Assembly (NCBI GenBank): GCA_963082875.1
Contig: OY720102.1
Span: 2,356,001 to 2,420,000 of the forward strand
DNA: 64,000 nt
Direction: 5' to 3'
Source: Corella eumyota
Lineage: Eukaryota; Chordata; Ascidiacea; Phlebobranchia; Corellidae
This document shows, in pieces, positions 46,413-63,739 of this stretch. The position numbers were made by a program, and so were the translations under genes. The notes beneath the pieces are model-generated. The model saw nothing but the letters and a program-made list of their open reading frames with translations, ran no database searches and was not told the origin of the DNA. Positions within the stretch are counted from its first letter, which is position 1, and the number at the start of each line of letters is the position of its first letter.

Positions 46413-47199
46413 CTAAATACTAAGCTCGTATTGTTTTTAATGGAGAAACAAGAGTTTAAAAAGTAAATGAATTATTTGTTTACTTTTTTTGATTTTTTGA
46501 TTGTCATTTAGCTCTATGACGATTTGAAGCGGTCATGCGTATTATTGATTTTTCGTGGCCATCAATATAAATTTCTATGTAAAAAAAACTAAAAAAAATA
46601 AATTTAATAAATAAATATTAGTAATTTAACATACTATATAAAGTAGAGGATTCATTATTAAAAATAAATTAAATGAAATTAATAAAGGTTAAACTTTAGA
46701 ACTTTATTATTAAAAACCGTTTTTATATGTTAATAAATTTATTATACAATCATTATAGTTATTAATATACATTTTTAAAATATAATTAATTTATATAAAC
46801 GATATAACACAGTATTTAAACACAACATATTATTTAGAGAATAGGCAACGCATCTAAGCTAGGAATGCGCGCGTTTTTATAATTCTTTTCCCGGGCAAAA
46901 TTTACAGAAAACGAAAAACGTTTTTTTTTTCAATCCTGCGCTTGTTTAAAGCCAAACCTGCCTAAAACGTAGTAAAGCCTAGCTTAAGTTAAACACTTCG
47001 TCTATAATATAACATTTAATTTACCAACTACTTTAGTTAGTAGTAATATTTTAACTTTTATCATAATATTTCACATAAATTGCTATGCACAAATACAAGT
47101 TAATAACATACTATTGTTAAATATAAATTAAAGCCTTATTAACATTATATATAAACATTACTATACTAATTTCTGATTTTTTGCTGTTTTAAACATAAT

Positions 47200-47990
47200 T
47201 AAACTTTTGCTAGAGGTTGCACAGATCAAAAAATTTACATATTTAACTAAAGTCTTAGTTTTAGCTAGTTACTTCACATACTTAAATAACATTTATTCAA
47301 CACACAAATCTTAAAGTTACTGTAACATTACGTAGTTTACCAATTTACATAAACCTAACTGTTTTAAATCTAAATAAACTTTTGCTAAAGGTTATACAGA
47401 TCAAAAAACTTACACATATTTAACTAAAGTCTTAGTTTAGTTGCTTTACATATTTAAATAACAATACATAATAGTTTACCAATTTACACAAAGCTAACTG
47501 ATTTAAATATACATAAACTTATGCTACAGGTTACACAGATTAAACATTTACATTTATTTAACTAAAGTCTTAGTTTTGGTTAACTTTACACATCTGAATA
47601 TCATTTATTTAACACACAAATTCTAAAGTTACTGTAACAATACATAGTTAACCAATTTACATAAACCTAACTGCTTTTAATACATATACAAACTTATGCT
47701 AAAGGTTATACAGATCAAAACATTTACACATTCAACTAAAGTCTTAGTTTTAGCTAGTTACTACACATATTTAAATAACATTACATTGTTAACCAATTTA
47801 CCTTAGCCTAACTGTTTTAAATATACATAAACTTATGCTACAGATTACACAGATTAAAAATTTACATCTATTTAACTAAAGTCTTAGTTTTGGTTAACTT
47901 TACACATCTGAATATCATTTATTTAACACACAAATTCTAAAGTTACTGTAAAATTACATAGTTTACCAATTTACACAAACCTACCTGTAC
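47200..47990 (+). repeat. Higher-order tandem repeat, five units alternating long and short
   Basis: Units start with AACTTATGCTAAAGGTT or AACTTTTGCTAGAGGTT at about 47203, 47369, 47517, 47691 and 47829. All share CAGATCAAAA, TTTAACTAAAGTCTTAGTTT and ACCAATTTAC. Units 1, 3 and 5 carry an extra ATTTATTCAACACACAAAT... AAGTTACTGTAAC module that units 2 and 4 lack. So a roughly 315-bp long-plus-short dimer is the repeated block. Confidence 0.85.
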
Positions 47991-48388
47991 AAAAATAGAG
48001 TTAACCTGACTTATTTTAGAAACCATAGTTAGCCCTGATTTAGGCTTAAACAATCTAAACGTCATTTTAATGTACCAGTTATCATTAAATTTACAATATG
48101 AAGTTTAACTTGCCTCTCACACATACTTTAAAATACACAAACAACTATTATAACTGCTTGTTAAAATGACGTACATTACACGTCACAACTAAAGCGCAAA
48201 CACAACTAAAGACATCTATGACGCAACAACTTCTAAAAGCGCAACTAACAACCTAAAAAATTCTTCAAAGTGTAGTTATTGGGGAGTATAATATGCCAGC
48301 ACAGTTATAGCCGCGTTCGGCGGATCCATGTTAAACTTCAGAGGACTTATAAGTAAAGCAAACACTCCTCCATTTAACATAGAGACTG

Positions 48389-48433
48389 GAATGGAGGGCC
48401 TCCCAAAACTTAGTGGGAGGCCTCCCATTCCAT
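48389..48433. repeat. GC-rich imperfect inverted repeat (hairpin)
   Basis: GGAATGGAGGGCCTCCCA and TGGGAGGCCTCCCATTCC face each other across a short AAACTTAG loop. The arms are about 18 bp and pair almost perfectly. The surrounding 48280-48700 is richer in G+C than its neighbours. Confidence 0.75.
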
Positions 48434-49332
48434 AACCAACTGTGAACAGTCCTGGAAAATCCGAGCCCGAGCTTAGAAAAATATCTTGCCGTTTGTGGAC
48501 CTTATACCTAATTCGAGAGAGGCCTATGTTAAGGCTTAACGTAGCCTACGTTGAACTTAAAAAAATGATTTTTAAGTTGCCTTAAGATTTTAAGTTCTCC
48601 TATAAAATTAGGCTTCTGAAGGTAGAAACAAGTTGTTACGTTCACGAAATTTGGTATGGTAGCAAATTTTAAGACCCCTAGCCCCCATTTTAACCCCCTT
48701 AAAAATAAGGTACACCTAAAAAAATTAAGAAGTCTAAAAGAGAGTTATGACCGAAATGTGATACTTACCTTAAACCACATTTCAGATCATCATTTAACCA
48801 AATTTCTTATTGTGTGTATATAAAACCCCTGCTTTGAAATACAAACCTACAGTATAAAAATTGTGTATTTTTTTCACAGCAAAATAAAAGCAAATTACAA
48901 TCTCACTAAAAATTAAATCTGATAATAGGTAATAAAAACTTTAATTTGCAAAAACTTTGCATACATTTTTGTTATCGTAAAACATTTTTAATGTTAAAAA
49001 TTAAACAGTTTTTATAAGTTAAAAAGAACATAATTTAAATGGCTTAATAGTGTACCGGTTGCAGGTAGTTTAATATTTACAATATGCTTTAAAACTTGTT
49101 TGTGTAAAGCAATGTGTAGAATGGTGAAAAAAGTATATTTAAAAGTGAAAAAAATAAAGACAAGAATTAATAAAATCTGATTTAAATGTTGGCAAGTGGG
49201 TGGGCCTTTAGACATAGAACCCGTACCTTAAAAAAGGGTCATAACAATATATGATACCATTACCAAATGTATATATAGAACAAATTAATATTTTAGTGAA
49301 TATGTTTTTTGGCAAGTAAAGGCAACAATCAT

Positions 49333-53012
<3,680 letters not shown>

Positions 53013-53794
53013 GGTTTCAAGTATAAGTTGATAGTACAGTAAAAAATAAATTAAATAAAAATCTGAAACTAAAAAATTTCAGGAATTTAAAAACTAACAG
53101 TATAACCTTTATAACAACGTTTTAACCATATATGCCAAGCAACTTTTTAAAAGGAAATCGTTAACACTCAAATTACTATCAAACCAATTTCCCTAAACTA
53201 ATAGAAATTCATAATCTATTACTTTACCATATCTTTTAAGCGTGTTTTTACTATATAAAACCAATTAAAATCGGTTTTTAAATCTTACTCCCTTGACATA
53301 TAAAGCTCACTAAACCGTTCGTGCGCTTTAACATATGCTACCATGTATTACAACACAGCCAAATTGCGTCAATAATTATCGGTTTGTGACGTAATAGAGC
53401 TCTTTTATTTCCTTTCGCGACTGGCGAGGCGTATCTACGTTCTGATTGGTTAACTTTCTGACGCCTCTTTTAAACGACCAATCGCAAACAAACGGTAAAG
53501 TCGATCAGCTGACCTTGGAGAATTTAAGTTTAGTCCTCCCCTTGAAAATTGAAACATAAAAAAATCTGCAAATATGCTGGTAATAAAATTAATATAAAAA
53601 CTAAAATAAAGACTCAAACATATAAATTTATATAATAAATAAGTTAGCTGATGAAAGTTATTCAATATTTAGGACAAAATTTACAGTTTATTCTCTAACA
53701 TGATCAAAAAAACAATTTTAAACAAAAAATTTGAAAAATAATCACAAATATATTATTTAATCATTTAAGCAATTTTAAGGTTGTTATTATAATT
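53013..53794. other. Intergenic: HPD 5' flank and NCAPD3 3' flank
   Basis: No exon supported. A GC-richer patch at about 53310-53530 with CCAAT-like words (GACCAATCGCA, CTGATTGGTTA) is the likely HPD promoter. Confidence 0.5.
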
Positions 53795-56700
53795 TTATCC
53801 CTCGGGTGTTTGAAATACAACTGGCAGAAATGTTTGCCTTTTCCTATTTTCTGTTGGGGGTTTTGAGATTACACTAATATCCTTGGCAGCAAAAGTAATA
53901 TTAGGATTCATAGCAGCTAAACACATAAAAAAGTTGCTTATAATAAACAGCATGGTGTAGTAGTCAGAACACTTGGCTTCACTACAAAGGTCATGTGTTC
54001 GATCCCCACTGCTCTCATGCTAAAGTGCCCTTAAGTAAGGCGCTATAAATGTTATTAACTCCTGCTGACCCAATACTTAATCAGTAGCATAATTATTGGG
54101 CAATTATAATTTTTAATATCCCAAACTGCCAAAGGCAACTCAAGACTGGGTCGGGGTAACAAGTGTTACTCTATGTTAATGTCATGAAGTCAATCTTCTT
54201 ACATTAGGATGAAAATGTAAAAAAATTGTCGTTTTTTACTAAATGTTTGATATAATACTGGTATATTAAATCAAAAATGTTTTTTTACTTGGAGTAGAGG
54301 TTGCTCTATTTAATGGAGAAAGTGCAACTCCAGCAACAGACATTCTTGTTCTATGAAAAAGTAATTAATTTAAAATGATTTAAACCAGTAAATATATGTT
54401 ACATATTAAGTAATTACTAAAACAGGGCATTAATTGTTAAATACCAAGCTTCATATGTTCTTGTAGCAAAATAAATTTTAAGTGGTGATTGTATAATAAA
54501 AATGATTAATAATTTATAAAATTAAGTTTTTTACCTTCTACGAATGGTGGCTGGTGTAACGACTTGTATTCCTGGATTTTCTTTGTTTCTTTTTAAAATT
54601 AATCCCCCAGCAACTAAATAAATTATTATGGAACATTTAAGCTTAACTTAATGGTGTGGTTAGGTATGCAGTCCATAAATTAAATTTTAGTTTACTTGTT
54701 TGTCTTCTTGATGTATTTGAAAATGTTTTATCCAAATGCGGAGAGTTTAAAGATTGGTTCCCAAAATCAGCGTGGGGCATGGATTTTCTGACAGAACGAG
54801 AACTTAAAATTCTGTTAGTTTGAGGGTTAAGATTTATTATAATTGGCGTTTCGATATTTCCTTGTGCCTGTAACTTTAAATATATATACATGGTCAGTAA
54901 AGCAATAAAATTAAAAAAGGGATTTCAATACATAAGAATAAAAAATACTTTAAAATTTACAATGACTTAGTACAGAAAAATATAAAAGTTTGAATGATAT
55001 TAATGAATAACATTTTAAAAAAAAATTTAATACTAAATTCTTTTGGAAAGAGACTTAATTATTCAAACAACTTACTTCTTTTTCTTCTTCAATTCTGTGA
55101 AATCTTTTCAAATCGAATTCAATCTCGCTTGCAAGTTGTTTGTCTTCTGATAAAATAACTTGGACTTCCTTTTTGTATTCTTGCATGACCTCCTACAAAT
55201 TAACATAGTAACATTTACAATGCAAATATAAGTATTATAACATCTTTAAAAATAGAGATTTCTGGATCAGTTTAAAATTATTGTAAAGATTTTGCAAGTC
55301 TACCCAATTATTCAGTATTTAATTAATAAAAAAAACTACCATAACTTGGGTTTGGTGACCATGCCATAACATACTTAAAATCTTTATGTAAACATTAATA
55401 CTTTTGGCTTGTTTTAAATCTTTAATTGATTTTGTCATTTTTCCCGTCGCATTGTTGTAATATTAGTTGTATATCGTATTTATTATTTACTTTTATCAAT
55501 GTGCGAAAAACCAAGATAAAAAAAAAGAAAAAAAAAGCATTCAAAAAATAAATTCTAAACAAAATTTAATGTCAGTTTTATCTATAAAAAATTAGTACTT
55601 TTTACAACATGGCATCAGCGGTAATCGAACTACCTACCTCATTTTATTAAAATTTACCTTAAGATAGAGCATCACATTTCTAACAAGATGACTCTTCTGT
55701 TCAACCAACATTGTTTTAACTGCAATTATTATTGGAATCACATTTTCCACCAGGTTTTGTTTAACAACCTAAAAAGTGAAGTATGTTAATAACAACTATT
55801 TATATCTTTTTCTGTTATAAGATAATACCGAATTGTTGCAGATAATTTAAACTTATTAAAACAAGTTATATATATTTGTAGTATGATTTGGTTTAATAAA
55901 AATCATGAAAATGTTTTTTAATTTACCCCAGAGATAATTTTTTGTTTAATTTTATTCTTGACAATATTTTGTCGTTCCATTTGCGTGCTCATCTCTTCTT
56001 CAAAATCTGTTTCACCATCTTTCGATTTCAAACATTTCAACCGAATTTCCTTAATAAAAAAAATAAGACAAAACATAAACTTTTAGTAAAAGTGGAATAA
56101 AATAATTTGACAGCGGGGTTTAATGGTTAGAACACTTGGTTTGACTACATAAGGGGCCTGGGTTCGATCTCCACTGCTTTCATGCTGTTGCACTCAAAAG
56201 TAATGCGCTATAAACAACATCAACTTATGAGCCAAAAACAAATCAACAGTTTAAACTGCTAAAGGTAATTCAAAACTGGGTCGATTTACTGATGTTACTT
56301 TATGTTTAGGTCTTGAAGTAAACCTTCCCCAATTGAGTATAAATACAAAAGAGAAAATTTGTTACCTTACAACACAGTACTGCTAAACAGTCGGATAAAA
56401 TATGTTCAGTTTTCTTGTTCAGAGGTATTTGGCCTTCTACCATAGCATCTATATTAATATAACATAACAGGTTTAAGTTTAGGTTAATTTTTGTTATTTA
56501 GAACACAAGACAAATTAGAAGTTTCAATTAATTTTAGTAATAATATTAAATGTAGTTGAAGTAATGAAATATATTGCAAGATGGAAAAAACTTGAAGTTG
56601 TTATCTAAACTAATTATTAATATTAAAGCTAAAATGTTTTTAAGTAAAAAAAAAAAAAGTTTTTTTTATAAGATCAACTAACCTAGAACATCAGAACAGA

Positions 56701-59700
56701 GTTTCTGGGTCAAATTAATTCTGTGTTCATCCTCCATGTTATCCAGCATAAACTTGTACATTTCATTTCTTCGCGGAAACCCTGAATCTCCTGAGATATC
56801 AAATAATTTCTTCTCCCTGAACAAACAAATATTATTGCAATTATATATAAATTAATTTTTAAGGCAATGTATAAGAAAGCTTAATAAGTAGACCTTCAAA
56901 ATAAAATAAATTGCCATTTGTGGTGCATGGGTAACTTATTATGGGCATATATTAGTTTTAAGTTGCAACCTTGCTACTACAATTAAAATGCCTGTAGGCC
57001 AATCAAAAACAAACCTTTTTGTTCTAGTAATTGTATCTCTTCCCTCGTACAAGTTAAAATAAAAAACACATGAGATAAAACTTCGGAAAAAATGGCCGCC
57101 AGCTATGCCCTGTCCTTTCAGCAGGTTATTAAGCAAAGCGCTTCGAGCTAGAGCTTTAATTTCAGTATTCACATCACAAGTTGCATGAAGAAATTTAAGC
57201 AACAAGGTTCCCTTCCATTTAATATATCCTTTCTGTAACAAAAATTGATTTTTTTTAAGAAAATATGAAACTTTAACTATATAATTAATATTTTTTAACA
57301 AAGCTTATTTTAAAATGCCATCCTTACAGACTAAACATAAATGTTGGTATCTAATTATTATTGTTTTAAACCCTATTGTTTTAAGTCTTTTAAACATACC
57401 TATAAATATTTTAAGTTTGACTTACCCTTAGTAGACTACTAAGCAGAATTATACTTTGTTTTCGAACAATAATAGATTGATCCCCTAAGCAAGTTGCCAT
57501 ATCGTTTAAGTGTCTGCAAAAAATGGTAATATGCTTAAAACTATGCAATTTTATATCTAAGCAATAACTTTTAAAAATTTATATTTTAAAACACAACTTA
57601 CAAATCCACCAGTTGGGTTTGGATCACACACAGATCAGTTAAAACAATGAGGACGTTATTTCTAACTATTTCACATGGGCTTACTTCCAGTTCTCTGTTT
57701 AAATAAAACAAATCTTAGTAGAAATTATTCAATGTTTAGTACTTATTTATCCTTGATATAAAAAGGCCAACTACATGGTTTATCATAGGGCAAGCCTCAA
57801 ACCTAGTTTGAACCGTTAGATTAAGACAAAGCAAAAGTTAGTGCCAATGTCCAAAACACAATAATGCCTTACAACACCCCTTACCTTGCCATTGCTGGCA
57901 CACACTTCTTAGCTAGCATCTCGTTATGGAAACAAACTCGACCCAAGTTGAATATTGCATGAGCCCTGATAAACGAGGGGGTTTCCCTGGAGTGAAACTG
58001 GGAAAGAGGAAGACCAGAAATATCTAAAAATGTAAAAGTTTTTATAGTAACCTGCCCACTGTTAAGTACAATTTTTTTAAGGTTTGTTTAAATAAATTAA
58101 TTTTACCTTCTTCTGACCCCGTCTCAGAATCCTTCGGGTTTGTTAAAAGAGACTGAAGTGACAAAAGTAATCGTTTAGGTACTTTTTGGGGGCATCTTTG
58201 GGCCAGTTCACCCACTACATAGAGCTGGTTTACTAGTAACTCGTAATCACAATGTACAAGTGGTGACATAATTGTTTCATACATAGATTGGTCTATTGAG
58301 ATAAGTAGGTTTATATACCATGGAGATAACTGCTCCTGTAATATAATACTACTTTGTTTAAAAAAAAAAATTTCCATTAGAAGGTAAGTTCAAAAAGTAA
58401 TCTCCATTTAACATAGTTTTAAGTATAAAATATATACAAATTGTATTCCGTTACTGTTGATGTGGGAAGGCCAACTTCAGAGTCTAAACTTAGAGCAATA
58501 TTTGTTACTCCGACCTAGTCTCGAGTTGATTTTAGCAGTTTATCATATTATTAATCATATTGAAGCAGGAGGTAATAACATTTAAAGCACATGACTGCAG
58601 GGGCTACAACATCGAAGCAGTGGGGATTAAACCCATGTAGTGAAGCCAAGTTTTTACCCGTACATAACTATCACCAGGTTATGCTTACCCTTGCTTGCTT
58701 TTCACTTTCCCCTTTCACTAATTTAATTTTTTCCACAGCTTCGAATATTTTTCCAATTAATTGAATATCACATTTATGTCCTTCTATTTCTCCTTGTAAA
58801 TTGCCTAAAAATAAAAATAACATTAACTTAAGAAATATAACCAAACCTCCTGTTTAAAAATGTATTAACTTTTTAACATTTGTAATATAACATGTGAACA
58901 GAAATTGCAATTTAGAAACTTACTTATCACAATTTCTTTAGTATCAGGTTCTAAATATGCTGCTACTTGCCCAATACAACAAACCATGTCAATCTAAACA
59001 GAGATTTGGACAAATATATTTCAAGAGTATTACAACCAGAAGTTTTAAAATATTACTCTAATTTATGAAAAAATTTTTAAATGGGGTTATATTTTACAGA
59101 TTCATTTACCTTTGTTATCATTGAGGTTTGGGATTGGGATTGAGCTTGGTAGCTTGTTAAAATAGTTCTGGCAATATTGGGATCCGAAATATGCAACGTC
59201 AACATTCTTAAAAACATCCAAGCTTGGTCTAAAAAAACATAATATCTTTAATAAAATTCAAAGATCCAACAATTTTTTAACCAAAGTATAGGAAGCCATA
59301 TTTTAATACCACTAAATGTATAAATTTGTTAAATGAAAACATTGTAAATCTGCAATAATTTGTTCAACTTTTAGTATTACCTTTTCTGTCTTCTTTGTCC
59401 AAGTTTTGAATTACTTTTTTTACAAAGTTGATTTTTAGTTTTCGATCTGAGTTCCACTGCTTTGTAACTTCATCAAGAAATAATCTAAACAACAATAAAA
59501 TGAATTAAACAAATACATTTTTAATTACATACCACACATAAAAATAGTTACCTCATTTTATCCCCTTTTTCAGTTGTAAGAATTCCCAGTAAATTCCAAG
59601 CCAGATTCTCTTCAGTCTTTTTACCAACAATTCCTTGCAATATTTTCTCTTCAATTAACTAAAAACATTAAAACATGAAGGTAATTTGAAGATACAAAAA

Positions 59701-62700
59701 GTACAAACTTTAAATTAAAAAATAGTTTTTAGAGACTAAAACATTAATATAGCGATTAAGCACTCGACTTCACTTCGTGAGCCTTATGGTTTGATTTCCA
59801 TTGCTTTCATATCTGAGTGCCCTTAAGTAAGGCATAATAAAGAGGACCCATGACTCACTTTTAAATGCTTTAGACATTACTAGAATGTTACTTACTTGTG
59901 CACCCTTTTCTTGCATGGAGGTCTCAGGATCTTTTATTGAAGGAAACAAACATTCAACCCAAACTTTGTGAATCTCAATATTTTCAGGATATTTCTAAAA
60001 AAATAACACAACTGGTAAAAACTTAATTATCTACAAATTTATACGGCTCATAGAAGTGACTATTACAAACTCACATAAAATCTACATTAAAAAATAAATT
60101 TTTAAAATCGGGATTTAGTAATAATACCACTTTTTTCAAAAACACTTAAACAAGTAAGCACTGGGTACCAAACTTAGAGTCTTATGTGAGCATTTAAACA
60201 CTACATCATAATAAAAAACATTCCAACTTTGAAATATACCAACTTGAACTTACAGTTAAAATACTTGTTACACTTTGTAAAGCAAGTTTTCTAACACTTA
60301 GCAGTGGGTCCCTGCATCTTTCTTTAAAAATATTTAAACAAGATATCGTTGGAGAGATAAAACCATTTAAAACAGCATTCTCCATGGTTTGTAAAGCTAT
60401 TTTTCGTACATTCAGTTTATTTTCTTTGCATCTTTCGCTAAGCTTAGTAAACAAAGTGTTACCTGTAGAAAAAACATTAAAAAAATGTAATTATTTATGT
60501 TTTAAAAAAGGCAATTTTTCTTGGCCAACCCTTTAAAAGCTTTGGCTTTATGTTGCCTATTGGATTATTATATGCATTTTACTAAACATAAATTCTTTCT
60601 TTTTCAATAATCACCTATGCTATAACAATATAAAGTACAACAAAGTAAATTATAAATTTACCATAATTAGCATCAGAGTTAGGCAATTGCATTGATGGAA
60701 AATGGTTAGGATTGTTTGGTATATTTCCTAATGGTCTAATAATTTCAACTTGGTCCAAGTTGATTCGCAAAGTTGGTTGAAGATCAGCTCTAAAAAAAGT
60801 TTAAAAAATATAAACAACAAAAACAATAATGCAAAAAACCTAGGATTTGAACACTCTTTATGTAAATTATTAATATCAAATACACTATAATAGGAAAGTT
60901 TTTGGTACCTTTGGTTACTGAAGTTGGGTCCAATATATTCAGACAAAACACTCAGTGCTTTTGCTCTTACTTTAGGAGCAGCATCATTTAAACAATCATT
61001 TACATTCTAAAACAAAAAATATATATTTTAAATAAATTTAAAAGCCTGGTTAACTAACTGGTTCAAAATGCAGCTTACCTCAAGCAAAAATTTATGAGTG
61101 AGCCACTTTTTCTGATCATTATCGAGTTCAGAATTACCTTCCACAACTTCTCTTTCTTTTTCACCCAGAAGGTGACCCATAACAGCTAAAGCCCCAACTC
61201 TATATGATCCCTAAATAAATTAAACAGAATTAGATAACTGAAGAAAGTTAAAATGAAAAACCTAAAAGCACTATAGACTTTATTTGCTTGGTTCTTAATT
61301 AAATATAATATTTATACTTTTTAGTTAGTTTTTTAAAACTTAAGTTTAATAAGGTTTGTAAAAAATACAACCTTAACAAAAGTTAAGTTTTTACCCGAGT
61401 TTGGTAGGACAAAACACGAAGCCAGTTAACATAATTGGCATGAAACTGATCCGACATTTTGTAAAGAAATTGGCTGACAACAACTCCAACATGTTGTTTG
61501 AATTCCATGCGATCTGGACACTAAAAAAAATAATTTCTTTGTTAAAAACTTTGCAATTAGACATTACTAAATTAACTTAATTTATGACAAATTAACTTTT
61601 TTTATGTATATATATTTATCCTCGATGTGGGAAATTCGAATGCGCAACTTAAATATAGAGTAACATCAGTTACACCGACCCAGTTTCGAGTTGCCTATTG
61701 CCCGATAATTATGCTGCTGAGGTGCTGGCTCAGCAGGAGTTTATACCGTTTATAGCGCCTTACTCAAGGGCGCTGCAGCATGAGAGCAGTGGGGATTGAA
61801 CCCACAACTTCATGAGTGGTGTAGCAAGTGTTCTTACCACTACACCATGCTGCCGGTGAACTTATAACACTTGCTTGTGAAAACGCATTTTTTTAAACAA
61901 TAGACAAAGTAGAATTTAGAAAAGAGAGATAATTTTTTAGTTAAGTTATATTCAAAAATATATCAACCTAAGCCTACCTGTGCCACTATATTCTGCAACA
62001 AATTTCTGCATGGTAAATTTACTTCATTTCCATATTCTTCAACCACACTTTCAACAATTTTCATTGCTGCTTCTGACCTTCGATAATAAGTTTTTGGTAT
62101 TGTTGTCGTGCTCGCTGAAGCATGCTTCATTGTTATGGTTGTCATTAGCAACCGAAATAAGAGCTCAGAAAGTTTTTTTATGTTTCCATGTTTTTTGTTT
62201 ATGAATAAACGTAAGGCTCTGTAGGTTAACTGCTCAGCAGTAACATAGTTTTCAATGTTCCTGAAAAATAATTATATATATACATTTTTATACACAGACC
62301 AAAAATCTATTTTATTTTAAAGATTGCACCCAATCTTTAAATACAGTATACCAACCTGTTTAAGTGAAATGAAGTGTTAATTTCACCAAAGCATTTTACA
62401 ACATGAACCAAATCCTAAAAATAAAAAATTAGTTAAGTTAGAAAAATACAACAATATCTAATTAAAAGTAATGCAAAAACCCCTTTTAAATACGTGTAAT
62501 TCACTTTAAACAAAAATTAATAAAACTCACCAATATTGATTGTTTAATTGAGTCTGGCTGATCCTTTAGTGAAAAAATCTTTAAAAGAAAACAAAAATCT
62601 CGAACTGCTTCAGTAAGTTCACCCAACAATAGAACAACCTGATTGGTCAACAATTCTGTGACATCATCATCATCATTTATATCTTCTTCATCAAACTGAC

Positions 62701-63642
62701 TTGACTGTAACCAAATTCATTTTTTTTAATTATAAATTTGGTCAATTTTTTGCTAAACAAATAAACTTTCGACAACAAATATTATTTAATTACCTGAGTC
62801 AATCCTTTTTTGTTGGATTTTTTTTGCTTGATGCTTATGTTATGATCAGCAACTATCTTTAAAATATTCATCGACTTTTCATAAATAATTGAATGAAAAA
62901 ACTGGCATCCGCTGCTACCTAAAAAAACAACAAAAATTAGCCTTTAAATTTTAAACCAGCTATTCCACATATCTTTATTAAAAATCATTGAGGTAAGCTG
63001 CAAAATCATTATTCAACTTAAGATAGCAAAACTTAGTTATATAACACAATATACCTATTTTAATAAACTCAAATTGTACCTGGCTCTTTGAGTAAAATAA
63101 AGTGAAATCTAGCAGCGAGTAGAGCTCGATGTTGTTGTTCAAAACTTGAAGTACTTTTCGAACCTTCGAGAAAAATGTAAAACAACCAAACTTGAACTCT
63201 TTTTTCACTTATTTTCTTCTCTCTTAAAATCCCCCAGCAATTCTAAGTAAAATAGCAAAAAAAAATAGTTATACACAGATTACTTATGTATTTAATCAAA
63301 AATAACACAATTTAAGTAATGATATCCTAAACTGCCAAAGTCAACTCATCTTTGGGTCAAATAGGTTACACTATGTTAAGGATAAACCATCTTACATAGA
63401 GGATAAATAAATACAAAAAATGCCAAACATAAAGCAACTTAAGATTTAGGTTAGATAATGTTTTTTGTTGTTCCATTTTTATAATTTATTTAATCATTCT
63501 TACTTGCTCACAATCTCGTTCTCGGTACTTTTTTATTTCATCAATAACATCACTCAATGCAGCATTAGTCGACTCCAGAAAGTCAATCGAAAATTCTGGA
63601 TCTTCAGTGAATTCAGACGCACAAGTTGACTCCACCAAGTCT
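53795..63642 (-). CDS. NCAPD3: NCAPD3, condensin II HEAT-repeat subunit (5' end beyond the right edge)
   Basis: Non-SMC HEAT subunit of condensin II, which acts in the nucleus in chromosome condensation. About 30 exons run from 63504-63642 (DPEFSIDFLESTNAALSDV) to 53795-53916 (NPNITFAAKDISV, stop). Only the first exon or exons, roughly the N-terminal 30-40 residues, lie outside. The region near 63080-63243 (VQVWLFYIFLEGSKS, AARFHFILLKEP) aligns with the human N-terminal part. HEAT repeats include NVRKIALQTMENAVL with CRDPLLSVRKLALQS (60.2-60.46 kb) and the conserved DQSIIVRKQSIILLSSLL (57.4-57.5 kb). The condensin signature KWKGTLLLKFLHATCD lies at 57.2 kb. KEVQVILSEDKQLASEIEFD (55.1 kb) matches the C-terminal helical segment of human NCAPD3. 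SINE copies are frequent in the introns. Several exon borders were placed only approximately. Confidence 0.95.
53947..54212 (+). repeat. tRNA-derived SINE, family 1, diverged but near full length
   Basis: ACAGCATGGTGTAGTAGTCAG head, GTTCGATCCCCACTG B box, and an ACTGGGTCGGGGTAAC tail. It belongs to the TTGGCTTCACTAC head variant, also seen at 56.1 kb. NCAPD3 intron. Confidence 0.85.
55428..55523 (+). repeat. Dispersed unclassified repeat, copy 2
   Basis: Same element and orientation as 15421-15515, with only a few substitutions. NCAPD3 intron. Confidence 0.75.
56109..56350 (+). repeat. tRNA-derived SINE, family 1, diverged
   Basis: A GACAGCGGGGTTTAATGGTTAG head with GGGTTCGATCTCCACTG, and an AAACTGGGTCG tail. 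NCAPD3 intron. Confidence 0.8.
57735..57835 (-). repeat. Possible SINE family 1 tail fragment
   Basis: TATTTATCCTTGATATAAAAAGGCC followed by CCTAGTTTGAACC is a weak match to the minus-strand tail. NCAPD3 intron. Confidence 0.35.
58446..58665 (-). repeat. Diverged SINE family 1 copy
   Basis: TTGATGTGGGAAGGCCAACTTC (tail) through GCAGTGGGGATTAAACCCATG (head, B box). NCAPD3 intron. Confidence 0.7.
59745..59845 (+). repeat. Diverged SINE family 1 head fragment
   Basis: GCGATTAAGCACTCGACTTC with GGTTTGATTTCCATTGC and GTGCCCTTAAGTAAGGC. The tail is missing. NCAPD3 intron. Confidence 0.55.
61604..61855 (-). repeat. tRNA-derived SINE, family 1, near full length with a short internal gap
   Basis: Minus-strand copy: CCGGCAGCATGGTGTAGTGG head at 61855, CATCGAGGATAAATATATA tail. 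The middle lacks about 25 bp compared with other copies. NCAPD3 intron. Confidence 0.9.
63315..63415 (+). repeat. SINE family 1, tail-only fragment
   Basis: CTAAACTGCCAAAGTCAACTC to ATAGAGGATAAATA. No head. NCAPD3 intron. Confidence 0.6.
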
Positions 63643-63739
63643 AAGTAAATAAATTTTTTTTTTAAATAAAATAATAAACCCTTAAAATATCTTGACTTAA
63701 GCAGAATAATTAACAAAATTATACAATATATAAAAAAAA

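Larger units (their letters stand above)
46413..49332. other. Intergenic between VPS51 and HPD
   Basis: About 2.9 kb without a supported exon. It contains the VPS51 5' flank, a 0.8-kb higher-order tandem repeat (47200-47990), a GC-richer segment with an imperfect hairpin (48389-48433) and the 3' flank of HPD. Confidence 0.6.
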
